From Vibrio tasmaniensis 1F-187 (GTDB lineage: Bacteria > Pseudomonadota > Gammaproteobacteria > Enterobacterales > Vibrionaceae): a stretch of DNA of 54,377 bases. Numbering within the stretch: the stretch's first letter is position 1; the number at the start of each line of letters is the position of its first letter. Shown piece after piece: positions 1 through 8,818 of the stretch. The position numbers were made by a program, and so were the translations under genes. Location of the stretch: the NCBI RefSeq assembly GCF_000272405.2, contig NZ_AJZM02000352.1, forward strand, positions 1-54,377, written 5' to 3'. The notes under the pieces were generated by a model, which saw only the letters and a list, made by a program, of their open reading frames with translations, had not been told where the DNA came from and did no database searches.

Positions 1-348
1 AAGCCACTTTATTAAATAAATTGTACGATTGCATTTGAAAGGCACACCGCTTTGAGGTTCTCTCAGGCGAGTGAGGCCAAATAGGTAGCTATAACAATCT
101 TATTAATCATTTAGCCAATTTCCTGTTTCTTTCGTCGTCACATATCCTCTGATTCCTAAAATGCCATTCTCTTTATTTGCGATGCCTTTCGGCTAGGTTA
201 AAGTCACCATCAAATTATTAATCGACACCGGATGTGATAATGGGAATTAATCGCATTAATTATTTACCTTGCAAGTATTGATTGGTAAAGTGTTGTTAAA
301 GATAGGTTTATCGTATTTTAAGTTGGTTGGCTTTATGGAGGAGGAACA
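1..348. other. intergenic leader at left edge
   Basis: This A+T-rich stretch has no open frame I would defend. The only clear element is the strong Shine-Dalgarno GGAGGAGG at about 336-343, just before the ATG at 349. I could not place a convincing -35/-10 pair or a terminator. The gene whose end would lie to the left is outside the window. Confidence 0.5.
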
Positions 349-726
349 ATGGGAAGTGGCAAAAAGAATATTTGGCTTGAGTCTGATTCGATTGTAACAA
401 GGAAGAGCCCAAAGCCTCTTAAGCTTAATACGTTAGAAAATATCTACGTTAAAGAGCATGACATCAAAAGTAAAATCACTAGGTCGTTCTTTATTGCGGT
501 TGTGTTTAGTTTACCTATTTTCCTTTTTCGTCCACTTGCTGGGATTGGTGTGTTTTCAATAATTGGCATCGTTGGATACCTTTTAACCAAAAAGTATGAG
601 TTACGTGTCGGTGTTTTCAATAACGATGACGTTGGTGTTGTAGAGTCTGGGTTATATTCGTCAAACAAACGCGAGGAACTCGATGAAATAGTAAGGCTCG
701 TGATGGAATATAAAACAGGCAAGTAA
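349..726 (+). CDS. small membrane protein, possibly DUF6232-like
   Basis: This 125 aa protein has a polar N-terminal part (about residues 1-42), two adjoining hydrophobic segments (about 46-65 and 67-82), and a polar C-terminal tail. The tail ends in an amphipathic stretch rich in Glu, Arg and Val. The layout (short strand-rich segment, two membrane helices, strand, final helix) resembles small PH-like membrane proteins such as DUF6232, but that is an impression from the pattern and not a firm family match. The start is well supported by GGAGGAGG seven bases upstream. The next gene begins 55 bases later on the same strand, so the two are probably co-transcribed. No function is proposed. Confidence 0.7.
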   Translation: MGSGKKNIWLESDSIVTRKSPKPLKLNTLENIYVKEHDIKSKITRSFFIAVVFSLPIFLFRPLAGIGVFSIIGIVGYLLTKKYELRVGVFNNDDVGVVESGLYSSNKREELDEIVRLVMEYKTGK

Positions 727-744
727 TAAAAAATAAGGATTAAT

Positions 745-774
745 ATGATGCGTTACGCTCGGTGGTTACAGTAA
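745..774 (+). other. possible 9-codon leader ORF
   Basis: A short frame ATG ATG ... TAA encodes nine residues and has a better ribosome-binding site (AAGGAT, seven bases upstream) than the larger gene that follows. Its stop lies seven bases before the GTG at 782, so ribosomes ending here could restart on the SPFH gene. It may be a translational-coupling leader or chance. Confidence 0.25.
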
Positions 775-781
775 GAGTACC

Positions 782-1750
782 GTGTACTTGGTTAGTTCTG
801 TGGGGCTCACTTTCTTACGGGCGTTAGGATTGATATTGATTATTTACACATATAATAAGTTGGTTGGTAAAAACATGAAACAAGCTGTAGAAATGAAGAA
901 ATTTAACTTACCTATTAAAAAGCTAGGTGCCGGAATTACCGTTGCTTTTGTTCTCTTTAGTTCAGTTTATACTGTTAATGAGGGGCACATTGGTATTGTT
1001 AAGCGCTTTAGTGAAGCTAAAACACAGGTAAGCCCAGGCTTACACTTCAAAGTCCCGTTTATCGACAGCGTTGAAGAAATTGAAGTTCGAACACGCAAGA
1101 ATGAAGAGAAAATGGCCTCTAGTACAAAGGAGCAGATGCCAGTTACTGTCGTCGTATCCGTTAACTGGACGGTAGATAAATCTGCAGCGTTAGATCTTTT
1201 TAGACAGTATGGTGGTCTTCCGCAGTTTGAAGCTCGTATTCTTGACCCTAGATTTAGGTCGGCAACTAAGGATGTTATTCCCAAGTATGATGCAGAGCAG
1301 TTAATTCAAGATAGAGCGAGTGCTATTCAGGCGATTGAATCCAATTTAATTGAAGAAATGGCCGCGTTTCCAGTAAGCGTAGATAATATACAGATTGAAA
1401 ATATAGCCCTACCAAAAAAATACCTTACTTCAATCGAAACGAAGCAGACTGAGAAAAACTTAGCAGCTGCCGAGAAACATAAACTGGCTAGACAAAACTT
1501 AGAAGCTCAAAGAGCCGTAAATACGGCAAAAGCCGAAGCTGATGGTATTGAGCTTATCGCTATAGCTGAAGCGAAGGCGATTAAGTTAAAAGGTTTTGCT
1601 GAAGCAGAAGCGATTAATGCAAAGGCCAAAGCTCTTGGGGATAACCCATTAATCATTAAACTGACCGAAGCTCAAAATTGGGACGGAAAGCTGCCAGCAA
1701 CAATGTTGGGTGGTGAAAATATGCCTATTTTAGACATGAGAGCTAAGTAG
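782..1750 (+). CDS. SPFH/prohibitin-like (band 7) membrane protein
   Basis: This 322 aa protein has a hydrophobic N-terminus (about residues 8-23 and 47-64) and an SPFH/band-7 domain from about 70 to 230. A typical prohibitin-like Ala/Lys/Glu-rich coiled coil follows (about 225-290) with repeated AEA motifs, as in prohibitin, HflK and HflC. Such proteins form large membrane-anchored rings or scaffolds that organise proteases and lipid microdomains; the specific client here is unknown. The GTG at 782 keeps the first hydrophobic helix. An ATG at 875 (residue 32) is an alternative start that would leave one membrane anchor. No NfeD or HflK/HflC partner is adjacent; the upstream neighbour is the small membrane protein. 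Confidence 0.85.
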   Translation: MYLVSSVGLTFLRALGLILIIYTYNKLVGKNMKQAVEMKKFNLPIKKLGAGITVAFVLFSSVYTVNEGHIGIVKRFSEAKTQVSPGLHFKVPFIDSVEEIEVRTRKNEEKMASSTKEQMPVTVVVSVNWTVDKSAALDLFRQYGGLPQFEARILDPRFRSATKDVIPKYDAEQLIQDRASAIQAIESNLIEEMAAFPVSVDNIQIENIALPKKYLTSIETKQTEKNLAAAEKHKLARQNLEAQRAVNTAKAEADGIELIAIAEAKAIKLKGFAEAEAINAKAKALGDNPLIIKLTEAQNWDGKLPATMLGGENMPILDMRAK

Positions 1751-1773
1751 GATTAAGGAAACTAAAAGTTGTT

Positions 1774-1802
1774 CCCAACACAGACTTCATGTCGGTGTTG
1801 GG
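1774..1802 (+). terminator. probable rho-independent terminator after SPFH gene
   Basis: Stem CCCAACAC-A-GAC pairs with GTC-G-GTGTTGGG around a five-base loop, with one A/G mismatch, and is followed by TTTGTG. It lies 24 bases after the SPFH stop. The short T tract makes it moderate in strength. Confidence 0.55.
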
Positions 1803-1830
1803 TTTGTGCTTTATACCAATCTAAACCAAA

Positions 1831-3429
1831 TCACACTTCAGCGTTGAGGTACAGTTCCTCAACGTTATCTGATTCAAAATCTTGCTGTTTGATCAAGCTA
1901 ATGGCGAGACTTATTGGCATAGGTTTATAGAAGTAGAAGCCTTGGATGTAGTCGACGCCTAGTTTCGACAAGATCTTCAGTTGTGACTCGTACTCAACGC
2001 CTTCAACTATGACTTGCATGCCTAAGGTGCGTGATAGCTGAAGCATGGATTCTAATAGTGGGATACCAAAACTGGATTCGTCGGATATGTTTTTCACGAA
2101 CACGCGATCAATCTTGAGAATACTGAACGGAAATTGCCTTACAAAGTCTAATCCTGCGTAGCCAGTACCAAAGTCATCTATGGCAATTCTTACACCAAGA
2201 TCAGATAGCTTTTGCAAGTTGTCCTTAATTTTGACCATATCGGCATCAGAACACTCACCATCCTCTGTCACCTCGAAAACCACTTGCTTGAGAATCTCAG
2301 GGTGTCTTTTAAAGATGCTAATCACTTTATTCGTGAAGTTACTGTTGGATACAACGTTTCGGCTGATGTTGACGCTGATGTACTTTGATGCAAACACCTC
2401 TTGATTACTTTTTAATGTCGTTAACACTTCATGCAGCACGAAATAGGTCAGCTTCTCAATCAAGCCTAAACTTTCAGCCAATGGAATGAAAATAGCAGGG
2501 GAGACGTTACCTTCAATTGGATCGTTCCATCTCAATAGTGACTCACAGCCTACGATCTTATTGGTGCTTTGGTTAACGATAGGTTGCATGTGAACATGTA
2601 GGTGTTTGTTTTTCAGAGCACTGGATAGCGAATATTCTAAGCTACGTTGGCTCTGTTTTTTATGCTTGAGGGAAAGGCGAATAATGGTCGTAATTCCGGC
2701 CATGAGAAAGCCAAACCATAAGTGACTCAGCATGAAGTTAATATAATACTGATAACCAATGTATGAAGTGACGGTGAATGGGTAGATGTCTGACCGTATC
2801 CGTACTGTCGCGTTGTATGAGCCGAGGTCGGTAGGGTGAATGTCTCTTTTGATCACCTCAACTTTAGAGTTAATGCCCTGGCTATTCAAATTAGCTTCTA
2901 CAAGCTCAAAGATGAAGTGCGGAGGAATCATCAGGCTCACTCCTGAGCCTTCCTTAGTCGAGAATATCAGCATGATCGATCGAACTTGAGTGATGGCCGA
3001 GTTTGAGTACGATAAGGTCGTTAAATTCGGGGCGTCATTGAGTCGCTGCCTGATGGTGTTGTATAAGCGAAATGAAACCTCACCATCGGTAGTTGAACAG
3101 TAAAATCGGTTCTCTTTGTCGAACACCGCGGCTTCTTTCACCCAATCAGCTTCAAAAACGTTTTGTCGAAGTTGTCTAACAATCGTGTCGCAAGGCTGAT
3201 CTGGGGTAATTTCAGATAAAAAACGGTCGAACCTTGATTGAATCCCTTCTAACCTCGTTTCTACTAACCTTGATGTGTCTTCGGTTAACGTTTGGTAATG
3301 AGACGGTGTTAAAGGAATGAGCAATGCCATGAAAAAAAAGAAAGAAATGGCAAAGAAGAACGAAGTTTTGGCAAAATGGTGGTACTTGATATCCATATTA
3401 AGAGAAGCGTGACCGATTGGTGTGTGCAT
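1831..3429 (-). CDS. CSS-motif EAL-domain c-di-GMP phosphodiesterase
   Basis: This 532 aa membrane protein has a first membrane helix (about 22-40) and a periplasmic region carrying Cys80 and the Cys111-Ser-Thr motif. A second helix follows (about 234-252), then a cytoplasmic EAL domain (about 270-515). This is the layout of the CSS-domain phosphodiesterases of E. coli (PdeC type), where the two periplasmic cysteines form a redox-sensitive disulfide. The third CSS residue is Thr here. The EAL motif reads ESL (296-298). The other catalytic and metal residues are present: Asn354, Glu386, DDF 418-420, Lys439, Glu476/Glu479 and Gln496, so active c-di-GMP hydrolysis to pGpG is expected. It is monocistronic. 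ATG at 3429 was used; an internal Met12 (3396) is possible. Confidence 0.92.
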   Translation of the reverse strand: MHTPIGHASLNMDIKYHHFAKTSFFFAISFFFFMALLIPLTPSHYQTLTEDTSRLVETRLEGIQSRFDRFLSEITPDQPCDTIVRQLRQNVFEADWVKEAAVFDKENRFYCSTTDGEVSFRLYNTIRQRLNDAPNLTTLSYSNSAITQVRSIMLIFSTKEGSGVSLMIPPHFIFELVEANLNSQGINSKVEVIKRDIHPTDLGSYNATVRIRSDIYPFTVTSYIGYQYYINFMLSHLWFGFLMAGITTIIRLSLKHKKQSQRSLEYSLSSALKNKHLHVHMQPIVNQSTNKIVGCESLLRWNDPIEGNVSPAIFIPLAESLGLIEKLTYFVLHEVLTTLKSNQEVFASKYISVNISRNVVSNSNFTNKVISIFKRHPEILKQVVFEVTEDGECSDADMVKIKDNLQKLSDLGVRIAIDDFGTGYAGLDFVRQFPFSILKIDRVFVKNISDESSFGIPLLESMLQLSRTLGMQVIVEGVEYESQLKILSKLGVDYIQGFYFYKPMPISLAISLIKQQDFESDNVEELYLNAEV

Positions 3430-3678
3430 GCAACTTAATTTATAAATTTAGCGATAATAACGCAAGCTTATGCATAAATAGTGTGAACAAAAGTCTGAGT
3501 TATTGATATAAATAGCGTAACGCATGGTCGCACTATAGAAATCAGGATGTTAGATATGCTTCCAAGGTTGAGAGTGTCGTTTTTTTGTTCAGTACTTTTG
3601 CGTTTTTTGATGAAGCGGATTGTTGCCGGTTTTTTATCATCAAATGGAAAACTGTAATTTTTGAAATAATGCGAGTGA

Positions 3679-4344
3679 GTGGATTTGAGCGTAATGATTA
3701 AAAATATGATTTGGATGTTGGTGCGTGTGTTTATCGCGTTTCTGATGATTGCTCCTACCTACGCGATCTTTATCTTGTCTAATTCCGCAACACCTCGTCT
3801 TTTTGAGACCAAACCAGAAGTGTTAGCTTGGCTTTCGTGCTTTCTTCTTGTGATTGGTTATGTATTGATTAGGTTTTCTAGAACGAGGTATGTGGGAAAA
3901 TTATTATCGCTTGGTGTATTGGGGGCGGTAGTGTTAATCATGTATGTCGATGAGCGTTATCGGATTTTTGAAGTCAGTGTTCACGCATGGAGCTTATTTT
4001 TAGCCGCTCTGTATTTGATTATGCTTTTGTATTTCATTTTCCCGGTTAAGCAACTTAAGCCGCTACTGAGTTTAGTGCCTGTCGCAGGCGTGTCATGGTT
4101 TTTAGTTTGGGCCATAGTCAGCCCAATAAATGTAACGTATGAATTGATTAGCAGTAAAACAACAATTTCAATTGCGAACTATCAAAAGGTAATCGACTTG
4201 CTACCTGAGTTGTACCTCGATGGTTTCCAGTCAGGTTTGTTTTCAATGCTTCTTGTTATTTGGTTGTATGCTTTTGTGGTTTTTGGACATAATCCTAAAC
4301 GCAGTTATCAGAAACTGGCCACCTATTTAGCAAAGAGCCGCTAA
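3679..4344 (+). CDS. polytopic inner-membrane protein, unknown function
   Basis: This 221 aa protein is very hydrophobic, with about six predicted helices (roughly 12-34, 48-65, 74-90, 103-121, 128-148, 186-203) and short polar loops. The positively charged C-terminus probably faces the cytoplasm. I recognise no family or active-site motif. The start is uncertain: GTG at 3679 keeps a short polar N-terminus, while ATG at 3694 (Met6) is an equally good choice; neither has a strong ribosome-binding site. It stands alone, divergent from the EAL gene and convergent with rbsR, with a shared terminator downstream. Confidence 0.65.
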   Translation: MDLSVMIKNMIWMLVRVFIAFLMIAPTYAIFILSNSATPRLFETKPEVLAWLSCFLLVIGYVLIRFSRTRYVGKLLSLGVLGAVVLIMYVDERYRIFEVSVHAWSLFLAALYLIMLLYFIFPVKQLKPLLSLVPVAGVSWFLVWAIVSPINVTYELISSKTTISIANYQKVIDLLPELYLDGFQSGLFSMLLVIWLYAFVVFGHNPKRSYQKLATYLAKSR

Positions 4345-4371
4345 GAAGATGGGTGAAACGCAATAGAATCG

Positions 4372-4402
4372 AAAAGGGCAAGGTTAGTTAACCTTGCCCT
4401 TT
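4372..4402. terminator. bidirectional terminator between membrane gene and rbsR
   Basis: A 14-bp stem (AAAGGGCAAGGTTA pairing with TAACCTTGCCCTTT) has a very short loop. It sits between the ends of two convergent genes, with A-rich sequence on the left and T-rich sequence on the right, so it can serve both strands. Confidence 0.85.
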
Positions 4403-4469
4403 GTTGTTTGGGTGTCCCGTCCTGAAATGTGTTGTTTAGAACAGTTGCTTAGATTTGTAGAAAGGCGCT

Positions 4470-5471
4470 TTAAATGGCTTTAACGCTGCTTCGCTCAACT
4501 AACGTTGGCTCTAACTCAACAACCTGCGGATACGCATCAGGGGTTTTGAGTCGGTTCAATAGAGTATCTACGGCTGCTTTACCTAAACGGTGTTTTGGCT
4601 GGTGGATAGTGCTCAAAGCTGGGGTCATGTATTTAGACAAGTGGATGTCATCGTAGCCAATAATCGAAAGATCATTTGGAATCGATGTGCCATCTTGAGC
4701 CGCAGCGTGAATCACACCCATTGCCATCATGTCATTGCTAACAAACAGTGCCGATGGCATTTCGCCACGCGCTTTTAAGGTTTGGTATGAGTCAAAACCG
4801 CCATCGCATTCGAAGTTTGATTCAACAATCCATTTAGGGTTGATCTCGAGCTTCGCTTCTTCCATCGCTTGCTTGAAGCCTTGATAACGAGAAGATGCTT
4901 GATTGCGGTGCAGTGGGCCAGTGATACAACCAATTTGAGCGTGACCGTTATCGATCAAGTGCTTGGTTGCCATGTAGCCGCCTTGATGCGAGTTATCTTG
5001 GATCTTATCACTCGCGAACAACATTGGGCCCCAATCCATTACAACAATAGGTAATTCTGGGTAGCGTTCAAATACATCAATGTGCTCGCCTTCAAGGGTT
5101 GAGCACATCAGCATTAGGCCATCGACACGCTTCTGCAGCAAGGTATCGATAGATGATTTCATGCGCTCGCTGTCGCCTTCGGTGTTACACAAGATAAGGT
5201 TGTAACCTTTCTCGTAGCAACGACGCTCAACACCTTTTACTACTTCACCAAAGAATGGGTTAGTAGAGGTAGTTACTAGCATACCTAAGGTTTTGGTCTG
5301 CTTCATTTTCAAGCTACGAGCCAATGCAGAGGGTGCGTAGTTGAGTTCTTTAGCCGCACTGTTAACACGCTCAGCTATCTCTTCACTGACAAAACGTGAC
5401 TTGTTGATCACATGGCTGACGGTTGAAGTTGAAACCTTTGCTAGCCGAGCGACGTCTTTCATTGTTGCCAT
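4470..5471 (-). CDS. rbsR: ribose operon repressor RbsR (LacI family)
   Basis: This 333 aa LacI/GalR-family regulator has an N-terminal helix-turn-helix (about 3-22) and hinge helix (about 45-58), then a periplasmic-binding-protein-like ligand domain (about 60-330). As last gene of the rbs cluster it is expected to sense ribose and repress the operon by binding the two GAAACGTTTC palindromes upstream of rbsD. The ATG at 5471 has an AAGGAT site. It is separated from rbsK by 152 bases containing a large inverted repeat, so its expression may be partly independent. A LacI-family regulator of another sugar is possible, but the position directly behind rbsK makes RbsR the best call. Confidence 0.93.
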   Translation of the reverse strand: MATMKDVARLAKVSTSTVSHVINKSRFVSEEIAERVNSAAKELNYAPSALARSLKMKQTKTLGMLVTTSTNPFFGEVVKGVERRCYEKGYNLILCNTEGDSERMKSSIDTLLQKRVDGLMLMCSTLEGEHIDVFERYPELPIVVMDWGPMLFASDKIQDNSHQGGYMATKHLIDNGHAQIGCITGPLHRNQASSRYQGFKQAMEEAKLEINPKWIVESNFECDGGFDSYQTLKARGEMPSALFVSNDMMAMGVIHAAAQDGTSIPNDLSIIGYDDIHLSKYMTPALSTIHQPKHRLGKAAVDTLLNRLKTPDAYPQVVELEPTLVERSSVKAI

Positions 5472-5557
5472 AAAAAATCCTTGTGGGAGTAACTTGCCAC
5501 GTTGCGCGATATTCTGCCTGAATACAGGGGCTTATGCTTGTTATTTGTTGTTACCGA

Positions 5558-5613
5558 ATTTGAAGGCTAACATCCGTTAACTACGGTTTAGCTCAGGAGT
5601 TAAGCCTTCAAAT
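5558..5613 (-). other. inverted repeat / branched stem-loop between rbsK and rbsR
   Basis: ATTTGAAGGCT (5558-5568) and AGCCTTCAAAT (5603-5613) form a perfect 11-bp inverted repeat. The interior contains a smaller CCGT/ACGG stem. No T tract follows on the minus strand, so it is more likely an mRNA structure (attenuation, processing or protection) or a protein-binding inverted repeat than a simple terminator. Confidence 0.5.
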
Positions 5614-5623
5614 GGGTCTAAAG

Positions 5624-6550
5624 TTAGGCAGATAATTGCTCTGATAAAAACGCATCGGTTTCAGAACGGTTCGGAATCGACGTTTGAGCACCAAAACGAG
5701 TTACGGAAATAGCAGCAGCGGCATGAGCAAACTTAATCGCACGCTCAAGTGGCATGTCTTCAAGTAAGCCTGTCACCAATGCGCCGTTGAAGGTATCGCC
5801 AGCAGCAGTTGTGTCTGTTGCTTCAACGCGGAACCCAGCAATAAGCTCGCCCTTGTCGTTTTTACTTACCCAAACGCCTTTCGCGCCAAGTGTGATTATC
5901 ACAGTCTCGATGCCTTTCGCGTGCAAAGCCAAAGCTGCCTGATGAGCGGATGCGCTGTCAGTCACGGTAATGCCTGTTAGTACTTCAGCTTCAGTTTCGT
6001 TGGGTGTGATCACATCAACACAAGCAAGTAATGAATCCGATAATGGACGAGCAGGAGCCGGGTTTAGAATAACTTGAGTGCCATTCTCTTTTGCTACTTT
6101 TGCTGCGTATTCAATGCCTTTAATTGGCGTTTCAAGTTGAGTTAGAAGGTATTTAGCGCCACGAATCTTCTCTAGATGCGGTTCAATTTGGTCGCAAGTC
6201 AGCTTGTTGTTGGCTTCAGCAGAAAGACAAATGCTGTTTTCACCTGTTGCTGATACTTGGATCATCGCGATGCCTGTCGGCGTGTTGTCTGCAACGATAA
6301 CACCATCGATGTTGATGCCATCTTTAGCAAAATCTTGACGAATATTGATGCCGAATGGGTCGTCACCGACACAGGCGATAAAGCCGATATCTGCGTTTAA
6401 TCGCGCTGCAGCTACCGCTTGGTTTGCGCCTTTGCCGCCAGGGATGACCTGATAGTTACCGCCAATCAAGGTTTCACCCGGACGAGGGAAAGAAGGAACT
6501 TGCAGTACGTGGTCAGCGTTAACGCTACCTAAAACAATCAGTTGAGTCAT
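5624..6550 (-). CDS. rbsK: ribokinase
   Basis: Ribokinase phosphorylates D-ribose with ATP to ribose 5-phosphate in the cytoplasm. The 308 aa product (E. coli RbsK has 309) is a PfkB-family sugar kinase. Its substrate-binding GGKGAN motif is at 38-43, and the C-terminal PfkB signature TTAAGDTFNG carries the catalytic base Asp252. I chose the ATG at 6550 because the protein then begins MTQLIVLGSVNAD, matching family length; the frame is open 17 codons further upstream to 6601. It follows rbsB after about 220 bases and precedes rbsR. Confidence 0.96.
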   Translation of the reverse strand: MTQLIVLGSVNADHVLQVPSFPRPGETLIGGNYQVIPGGKGANQAVAAARLNADIGFIACVGDDPFGINIRQDFAKDGINIDGVIVADNTPTGIAMIQVSATGENSICLSAEANNKLTCDQIEPHLEKIRGAKYLLTQLETPIKGIEYAAKVAKENGTQVILNPAPARPLSDSLLACVDVITPNETEAEVLTGITVTDSASAHQAALALHAKGIETVIITLGAKGVWVSKNDKGELIAGFRVEATDTTAAGDTFNGALVTGLLEDMPLERAIKFAHAAAAISVTRFGAQTSIPNRSETDAFLSEQLSA

Positions 6551-6700
6551 GATACGAGCCTTATGATATATCGTATTTGAAAATGCATGGGTCTTTCTCA
6601 TTACGTAAATTGCTCGCCTTGTTAGACGGCTTATGAGAAACAGCGATGCACTGTCGGTTTTTTTTGTTTTTTCTTAAGTCAGCAAGTTAGTGAGCTAATG

Positions 6701-6726
6701 AGCAGGGAGATAGGGGACTCCCTGCT
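6701..6726 (-). other. stem-loop between rbsB and rbsK
   Basis: AGCAGGGAG (6701-6709) pairs perfectly with CTCCCTGCT (6718-6726) around an eight-base loop. It lies about 46 bases after the rbsB stop. On the transcribed (minus) strand no T run follows, so it is not a classic terminator. It could protect the rbsB message from 3' decay and so raise the binding protein above the kinase. Confidence 0.5.
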
Positions 6727-6772
6727 TAATTAGATCTCAGCGTTAAACTGAATTACTTAGTAACAAACAAGC

Positions 6773-7651
6773 TTACTTAGCGATGATTTTTAGAGCTACT
6801 GGTACGTACTCGTCTACTGTCTCGCCTTTCAGTACTTTGTCTGCTATTTCAATACCTAAAGAACCGATTAGGTCAGGCTGTTGTGCAACCGTTGCGCCTA
6901 GTAGGCCGCGGTTAACAGCAGCGATACCGTCTTCAGTGCCATCAAAGCCAACGATCATCACTTCTTTACCTGAAGCTTGAACGGCGCGAAGAGCACCTAG
7001 TGCCATTTCATCGTTTTGAGCGAATACCGCTTGTACATCTGGGTTAGCAGCAAGCAAGTTTTCCATTACGTTCAGACCTTTAGTACGGTCGAAATCAGCA
7101 GGTTGGCTTGCAAGAAGCTCAAGGTCGCTGCCGTTTACTGCGTTCATGAAGCCTTCGCCACGTTCACGAGCAGCCGATGTACCCGCGATACCTTCAAGTT
7201 GAATTACTTTCGCTTTCTCGCCCACTTTTTCCATGATGTAGTGACCCGCCATTTCACCGCCAATTACGTTATCAGAAGCAATGTGGCTCACTACGTCACC
7301 ACGGCTTGCACCACGGTCTAGTGTCAGTACAGGGATGTTTGAACGGTTAGCAATACGAATCGCGTTAGACACTGCATCTGAATCCGTTGGGTTAATCAGG
7401 ATTGCCTTAACACCACGAATGGTTAGATCTTCAATGTTCGATAGCTCTTTGCTTGGATCGTTTTGAGAATCAAGAACGATAAGCTTGTAGCCTAGCTCTT
7501 CTGCTTTCGCTTCTGCGCCATCTTTCATGGTTACAAAGAATGGGTTATTCAGTGTAGACAGAACGATTGCCATTGTATCTTGCGCCTGTGCAGACACAGA
7601 TACTGTTGTAGAAAGAAGGGCAGCAGAAATAAGAGTCGCTAATTTTTTCAT
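6773..7651 (-). CDS. rbsB: ribose ABC transporter substrate-binding protein
   Basis: This is the periplasmic D-ribose-binding protein that delivers ribose to RbsAC. The 292 aa product begins with a clear Sec signal peptide (charged MKK, hydrophobic core about 5-20, AQA cleavage site near 24). The rest is a two-lobed periplasmic-binding-protein fold of the RbsB type, with the motifs LSTLNNPFF near the start of the mature chain and QNDEMALGA in the second lobe. An AAGGAC site precedes the ATG. The 174-base gap to rbsC contains a stem-loop, and another follows rbsB, consistent with differential expression within the operon. Confidence 0.96.
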   Translation of the reverse strand: MKKLATLISAALLSTTVSVSAQAQDTMAIVLSTLNNPFFVTMKDGAEAKAEELGYKLIVLDSQNDPSKELSNIEDLTIRGVKAILINPTDSDAVSNAIRIANRSNIPVLTLDRGASRGDVVSHIASDNVIGGEMAGHYIMEKVGEKAKVIQLEGIAGTSAARERGEGFMNAVNGSDLELLASQPADFDRTKGLNVMENLLAANPDVQAVFAQNDEMALGALRAVQASGKEVMIVGFDGTEDGIAAVNRGLLGATVAQQPDLIGSLGIEIADKVLKGETVDEYVPVALKIIAK

Positions 7652-7674
7652 GGTGTAAGTCCTTTATGTAGGGT

Positions 7675-7699
7675 GAGCTAGGTTGGATAACCCTAGCTC
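7675..7699 (-). other. stem-loop in rbsB 5' leader
   Basis: GAGCTAGG (7675-7682) pairs with CCTAGCTC (7692-7699), with an inner GGTT/AACC extension, about 24 bases upstream of the rbsB start on the minus strand. It is within the rbsC-rbsB intercistronic gap and may mark an RNA processing point. No T tract follows, so it is not a terminator. Confidence 0.4.
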
Positions 7700-7825
7700 G
7701 TTGTTACATTATTTATAGATTTAATGTTTATAGGTTTGTTACTGATAGATCTTTTCATTAAAGGTGCTTTTTCTATGGGTTTTCTATAGATAAAGCAGGG
7801 TGTTGCATTGACTCAAACTAGAGTC

Positions 7826-8818
7826 TTATTTGTTTTTGTTGTCGACCAATACTGCCAGAAGAATAACCACTGCTTTTGCAATCATCTGGTAGTAAGAAGA
7901 TACGTCTAATAGGTTTAGGGCGTTGTTTAGGAAGCCGATTATCAGTGCACCTATCAATGTACCCATGATACGACCACGACCACCCGCTAAGCTTGTGCCG
8001 CCAAGAACCACGGCTGCGATGGCGTCTAGCTCATAACCCATACCTGCGGTAGGTTGAGCAGATGACAAACGCGATGCCACGATGATGCCAGCCACTGCAG
8101 CTAGCAGGCCACAGATTGCGTAAACGCCGATTTTCACTTTGTCTACGTCGATGCCTGATAGGCGAGTTGCTGATTCGTTGCCACCCAGTGCGTAAACGTA
8201 GCGACCAAAGCGTGTGTGGTTTAATAGGTACCATACTGCTGCGAACACCACGACCATGATCCATACTGGAACTGGGATGCCCATTGCGTAGCCTGTACCG
8301 AACCAAGCGAATGCGTCTGCTGTGTCTGTGAAGCCTGTTGAGATAGGGCGACCGTCGGTGTAAACCATGGTTACGCCGCGAAGTAGTGTCATGGTTACAA
8401 GCGTTGCGATGAAGGCTTGGACTTTACCCTTAGCGATAATCACACCACTAATAGCACCTAATGCTGCACCAGCTACTAGAGCGGTTGGCACTGCGATCAT
8501 CACAGGGATTTCCATGCCAATCATGCTGGCTGCGAATGCACCACAAAGCGCAAGTACAGAGCCGACACTCAAGTCGATACCCGCGGTTAAAATAACCAGT
8601 GTCATACCGACTGCGATAATCGCGTTAACTGAGGTTTGACGCAGGATATTCAGAATGTTGTCGACAGTAAAAAAGTTTGGGTTTAGGAAAGAAACGACAA
8701 CAATCAGGAAGATCAAAGCAATCAATGACTTTTGATCAATCAGCCACTCTTTGCTGATTAATGGTTTTTTCTTTGGCGCTTCAGTTTCAGTTGTTTTGCT
8801 CATGGTTTTAGTACTCAT
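7826..8818 (-). CDS. rbsC: ribose ABC transporter permease
   Basis: This membrane subunit of the ribose importer pairs with RbsA. The 330 aa product has a polar N-terminal extension (about 1-28) and then around eight to ten hydrophobic helices. The conserved permease stretch [12 protein letters not shown] is near residue 85, and the C-terminal [12 protein letters not shown] motif is the cytoplasmic loop that contacts the ATPase. Its start codon overlaps the rbsA stop by four bases (8815-8818), indicating translational coupling. It is slightly longer than E. coli RbsC (321 aa) because of the N-terminal tail. Confidence 0.96.
   Translation of the reverse strand: MSTKTMSKTTETEAPKKKPLISKEWLIDQKSLIALIFLIVVVSFLNPNFFTVDNILNILRQTSVNAIIAVGMTLVILTAGIDLSVGSVLALCGAFAASMIGMEIPVMIAVPTALVAGAALGAISGVIIAKGKVQAFIATLVTMTLLRGVTMVYTDGRPISTGFTDTADAFAWFGTGYAMGIPVPVWIMVVVFAAVWYLLNHTRFGRYVYALGGNESATRLSGIDVDKVKIGVYAICGLLAAVAGIIVASRLSSAQPTAGMGYELDAIAAVVLGGTSLAGGRGRIMGTLIGALIIGFLNNALNLLDVSSYYQMIAKAVVILLAVLVDNKNK

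Noticed and set aside
6660..6680. T-rich run upstream of rbsB end as a terminator
   Set aside because: The T residues are on the plus strand, opposite to rbs transcription, and only a four-base stem precedes them.
8031..8306. 91-codon frame on the minus strand inside rbsC
   Set aside because: It overlaps the clear rbsC gene in another frame and has Ser/Arg-rich, low-complexity translation.
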